Made by a program: the position numbers and the translations under genes
Shown here: piece by piece, positions 22,717 to 25,399 of the stretch
How the letters are laid out: the number at the start of each line of letters is the position of its first letter
Numbering within the stretch: the stretch's first letter is position 1
Source: an uncultured Prevotella sp.
Lineage (GTDB): Bacteria > Bacteroidota > Bacteroidia > Bacteroidales > Bacteroidaceae
Direction: 5' to 3'
Assembly (NCBI GenBank): GCA_900543585.1
Contig: UQRP01000036.1
Location: forward strand, 1-25,399
Length of the DNA: 25,399 nt
The notes under the pieces: generated by a model
Told to the model about the DNA's origin: nothing
The model's input: only the letters and a program-made list of their open reading frames with translations
Databases searched by the model: none

Positions 22717-23889
22717 ATGAAAAGACTCTCATTGATAATAGTCCTCATGGCCATCGTCATCAGCGGCTATGCCAAGGGCCTGGCGCTCAAGGTTTACAAT
22801 CCCGGAACCAATGCCATCTTCCCCGTGACCTCCACCATCGTCTATGGCAAGAAAGACGCGGCCCTCATCGACGCTCAGTTCCAGAAGCAATATGCCGAGA
22901 AACTCATCAAGCAGATCAAGGGACTGAAAAAGAACCTGAAGTACATCTTCGTGTCCTACCATGACCCTGACTATTACTTCGGTCTTGATGCTCTCCACAA
23001 GGCTTTCCCCGAGGCGCAGATTCTCTCTACGGCTCAGACCGCTTATCTCATCGAGGCTTCCAAGGACTTCAAGCTGAATGTATGGAAAGGTCAGTTGGGT
23101 GCTGGTGCTCCCGACACGCTCCTTGTTCCACAGCCTGTCGACTCCTTGCCTTCCATTGAGGGCAACGCTCTTCAAATCAAGTACAACAGCGACGACTCGG
23201 CCCATCCGTTCGTCTGGATTCCAAGTCTCCGCGCCATCGTTGGTGGCGGCAGCGTGACGGAAGGCTTTCATGTATGGATGGCCGACACCAAGGACGACCG
23301 AGGGTTGGCGCAGTGGCAGAAGGTCATCAGTGCTATGAAGCAGCTCAATCCCGCTACGGTTATCCCCGCTCATTATCTTAGCAGCAACTATAAGCCGACG
23401 GTGCTCGACTTCATGGACAAGTACCTCGCCGATTACCGCCAGGCTGCGGCAGAGAGCAAGGATGCCGCCGCACTGACCGCCGCCATGGAGAAAGCCTTCC
23501 CGGAGCTGCCCGGTAAAGAGAACTTAGGCTTTGGCGCCAAGGTCTTCAAGGGCGAGCAGGACTGGAATGTGTTCACTCCCTATCCACCCATCGGCCGCGC
23601 CATCAAGGTAGACTTCGGAGCCTTCGCCTTCCGCAACTCGTTCAAGGATGCCCACCACATGACCTTCCTTGGTCTCAACGGCGGCTACAAGGGTGTCACC
23701 GACAGCGTGCTGCCCACCGTGGTAGAGGTCTCGCCCAACGTCTTCATGGTCTATTGGTCGGAGCCCAACTCCACGAAGTCGAATGTGGTGCATGTGCAGA
23801 ACTACAACACCGGCACCGTCTGGACCAATATTGCCGCTCCCGACGGTAAGTTCTATAACATGCAGGGTAAACTGAGTGTGGTAGAATAA
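22717..23889 (+). CDS. Secreted MBL-fold protein with C-terminal MoaF-like domain
   Basis: A 390-residue protein with an N-terminal signal peptide (about 1-20, ending near SGYAKG). An MBL-fold domain (about 25-250) follows, but at the place of the usual HxHxDH metal motif it reads YHDPDYYFG (81-89): Tyr81, Asp83, Asp85 and Tyr86, so two or more histidine ligands are replaced. Later MBL features remain (WIPSLRAIVGGGSV and VIPAHYLSSN). The C-terminal 110 residues (YPPIGRAIKVDFGAFAF, then TVWTNIAAPDGKFYNMQGKL) resemble MoaF-like calycin domains. It probably acts in the periplasm as a hydrolase or ligand-binding protein; substrate unknown. It appears intact, is divergent from the damaged AraC gene and is followed by a terminator. 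Confidence 0.8.
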   Translation: MKRLSLIIVLMAIVISGYAKGLALKVYNPGTNAIFPVTSTIVYGKKDAALIDAQFQKQYAEKLIKQIKGLKKNLKYIFVSYHDPDYYFGLDALHKAFPEAQILSTAQTAYLIEASKDFKLNVWKGQLGAGAPDTLLVPQPVDSLPSIEGNALQIKYNSDDSAHPFVWIPSLRAIVGGGSVTEGFHVWMADTKDDRGLAQWQKVISAMKQLNPATVIPAHYLSSNYKPTVLDFMDKYLADYRQAAAESKDAAALTAAMEKAFPELPGKENLGFGAKVFKGEQDWNVFTPYPPIGRAIKVDFGAFAFRNSFKDAHHMTFLGLNGGYKGVTDSVLPTVVEVSPNVFMVYWSEPNSTKSNVVHVQNYNTGTVWTNIAAPDGKFYNMQGKLSVVE

Positions 23890-23902
23890 GATTAAGATTA
23901 TT

Positions 23903-23947
23903 AAAGAGCCGTGGCTCCGTTTCCTATCGGTCGAGCTACGGCTCTTT
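23903..23947 (+). terminator. Terminator after the MBL gene
   Basis: A 15-bp stem (23903-23917 with 23933-23947) with one G-T pair and a 15-base loop; the stem base supplies AAA and TTT. It starts 13 bases after the stop and ends 19 bases before the next ATG. Confidence 0.8.
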
Positions 23948-23966
23948 GCATTAAAAAGCAAGACAG

Positions 23967-24742
23967 ATGAATACAATGCCTTCCGTCTTCTTAGGTCATG
24001 GCAGTCCGATGCTTGCCCTCGACGATAACCAACTCACGCATACGCTCTCCCGACTGGGACAGCAGATTCTCAATAATTACGGTCGTCCCAAGGCCATCCT
24101 TATGATTTCGGCCCACTGGTACACGAACCGCACCCTCATTCAGCGCACCGACCGTCCCCAGCAAATCTACGACATGTATGGTTTCCCCAAGGCGCTCTAC
24201 GAAGTGAGATACCCTGTCCGTGGCTGTGCCGCGCTCAGCGATGCAGTGTTGGGCATCAAGGAGATAGGGGCTGAGGTGGACAACTCCTGGGGCATCGACC
24301 ACGGCACGTGGACGCCCCTCGTCCATGTCTTCCCGATGCTGACATCCCTGTCGTACAACTCTCTGTCAACGGTGCGCTCACGCCACGGCAGTGCTATGAG
24401 ATAGGACAACGGCTGGCACCTCTACGCAGCCAAGGCTATCTCATCATGGGCAGTGGCAATGTGGTACACAACCTGTGGCGTGTCAACTGGAGCAGCCAGC
24501 AGGGAAGTCCTGAGGCTGTCGCCTTCAACCGCTACATCACCGAGGCCGTGGAGCGCCGCGACGACGAGACCGTCATCGGCTACGCCAGCCACCCCGATGC
24601 CCGTTACGCCGTGCCTACCGCCGACCATTTCCTGCCCCTGCTCTATGTGTTGGGCTCAAACGACGGCCGCCACGTCACCATCTTCAACAATCATTTAGAG
24701 CTCGATGCCATGGCCATGACGGGATACTTGATTGAGAAATAA
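23967..24742 (+). pseudogene. ygiD: YgiD-like 4,5-DOPA extradiol dioxygenase family gene with one-base frameshift
   Basis: The first frame (23967 onward) gives the class III extradiol dioxygenase N-terminus with FLGHGSPM (His11), MISAHWYTN (His50) and WGIDHGTWTPLVHVF to residue 122. It then loses register at a CCC tract at 24332-24334 and stops at 24404. The second frame resumes at once as PDADIPVVQLSVNGAL and continues with GSGNVVHNLWRVNW to LIEK, ending at 24742. Adding a single C to the CCC tract restores one frame of 258 residues, the normal family length. The residues on both sides are otherwise well preserved, so the break is recent or is a sequencing/assembly error. The family opens catechol-type rings; the natural substrate is uncertain. 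Confidence 0.85.
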
Positions 24743-24779
24743 AGAAATTATTCCGTACTGAACAAACGACAAAGAAAAG

Positions 24780-24832
24780 AGACCTTTCGCCGCACAGCAT
24801 TCGATGAAACGCTGACCGGCGAAAGGTCTTTT
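24780..24832. terminator. Bidirectional terminator between the ygiD-like gene and the alcohol dehydrogenase remnant
   Basis: A 13-bp perfect inverted repeat (24780-24792 with 24817-24829), 24-base loop, A-rich before and T-rich after, between convergent genes. Confidence 0.82.
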
Positions 24833-24836
24833 GTGC

Positions 24837-25246
24837 TTACAGGCTCCGTCTGAATATCCCGGCGACATCCTCACGGGTGAGGGTGTAGTAGCCGGTGGTG
24901 GTGGTGAAGGTGGCATCGCAGTATTTCTCGATGTCCTCCTCCTTGCCGCCACACTCGGTGATGGTCATGGCCAGTCCGAGCGAGCGCATCCACGCTTCCA
25001 TCGTCTCCAGTCCCTCGATGGCCACGGCCTTGTCGTCCTTGCCCTCGGCATTGACATTCCACACGTTGACAGCCAGTCGCTTGAAGCGGGCCACGGCGTC
25101 GGCGCTCTTGTCGATGAGCAGACGATAGTAGGCGTCGGTGACGGCGGCGAGGGTGTGGCCGTGGGTGGCATTGGTCACGGCAGCCAGGCCCTGACCCAGC
25201 ATGTGTACCTCCCAGTCGGTGCTCTTGCAGCTGATGCTTTGTTCAT
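24837..25246 (-). pseudogene. Iron-containing alcohol dehydrogenase, C-terminal third only
   Basis: The open frame ending at 24837 reads CKSTDWEVHMLGQGLAAVTN, then ATHGHTLAAVTDAYYRLL and further helices to GIFRRSL. This matches the C-terminal part of YqhD/butanol-dehydrogenase-type enzymes, including the metal-binding His residues of WxxHMLG and THGHTLA. Complete proteins have about 380-390 residues; only about 130 remain. The N-terminal Rossmann domain is gone. Upstream, a promoter box TAACTTTG (25260-25253) and an ATGAACAAA start (25246) lie almost against the surviving coding part in another frame, as if a deletion joined a gene start to the end of this gene. Confidence 0.78.
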
Positions 25247-25252
25247 CGCTGG

Positions 25253-25283
25253 CAAAGTTACGCATTATTTTCCAAACGGCAAC
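25253..25283 (-). promoter_or_regulatory. Promoter upstream of the alcohol dehydrogenase remnant
   Basis: On the minus strand a GTTG is followed after 19 bases by TAACTTTG (25260-25253), a reasonable promoter. An ATG lies 7 bases downstream at 25246-25244. The remaining 25284-25399 holds no recognisable gene. Confidence 0.45.
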
Positions 25284-25399
25284 TACCAAGATTGCGGACG
25301 TTGCAACCCAATTTTGAGGGAGGGTATGAGCTTCCGTATTTGAGACCTGAGTTCGGGATAAGTTAAGTCTCTTGTATAGAAACGAATCTTACTTTCATG

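Noticed and set aside
25290..25399. Possible insertion-sequence end near GGGATAAGTTAAG
   Set aside because: It vaguely recalls IS termini, but there is no transposase or matching inverted end in the window, so no support.
1..25399. CRISPR, tRNA, rRNA or prophage structure
   Set aside because: No spaced identical repeats, cloverleaf-like sequences, rRNA segments or phage genes were recognised.

Overview
The window looks like a chromosomal segment of a Bacteroidota species, most likely Prevotellaceae (Prevotella in the broad sense). The evidence is an RprX/RprY-type two-component pair, the cell-envelope/tRNA/folate cluster ftsX-DUF3098-uppP-truB-queA-folK, divergent rpsO and typA, Bacteroidota-type promoters (repeated TAnnTTTG -7 boxes a short way upstream of starts), weak or absent Shine-Dalgarno sequences and strongly C/G-ending codons. 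No tRNA, rRNA, CRISPR array or complete insertion sequence was seen.

Layout. 1-5.3 kb (+): the 3' part of an RprX-like histidine kinase, its response regulator, a strong terminator, then a 1132-residue membrane protein joining a GH18-like domain, a NodB polysaccharide deacetylase and a processive GT2 glycosyltransferase. 5.4-8.2 kb (-): DoxX and FMN-reductase genes (probable redox operon with a palindromic operator over its promoter), a TPR protein and a COG0731-like radical SAM protein. 8.3-12.7 kb (+): six tightly packed genes, ftsX to folK, with overlapping stops and starts, followed by a 22-bp degenerate tandem repeat and a terminator. 13.0-15.4 kb: rpsO (-) and typA (+), divergent. 15.5-17.1 kb (+): an intact AAA-ATPase/PD-(D/E)XK protein of the PF09820 type.

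17.1-25.3 kb is different in character. 2-keto-3-deoxygluconate kinase, a GltD-like oxidoreductase and an MBL-MoaF secreted protein look intact, but almost every other gene is damaged, usually by loss of its middle with both ends kept: a gatC::short-chain-dehydrogenase chimera, a KDPG aldolase without its Schiff-base lysine segment, a C-terminal scrap of a second PF09820-type protein, a flavodoxin-like lipoprotein reduced to signal peptide plus C-terminus, a cupin without its core, a frameshifted small protein, an AraC regulator without most of its linker and first HTH, a ygiD-like dioxygenase with a one-base frameshift, and an iron-alcohol dehydrogenase reduced to its C-terminal third. This run of deletion scars beside an intact core region is the most notable thing in the window. 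It suggests recent loss of hexuronate catabolism and of an AraC-linked redox/detoxification cluster, or else an assembly problem. I cannot tell these apart from the sequence alone.

The clearest biological object of interest is the GH18-deacetylase-glycosyltransferase fusion: it places synthesis of a polysaccharide, its deacetylation and possibly its cleavage in one polypeptide spanning the inner membrane. Other points are the operator over the FMN-reductase promoter, the paired TTTGCAAA palindromes between araC and the MBL gene, and an MBL-fold protein that has lost the usual metal ligands.
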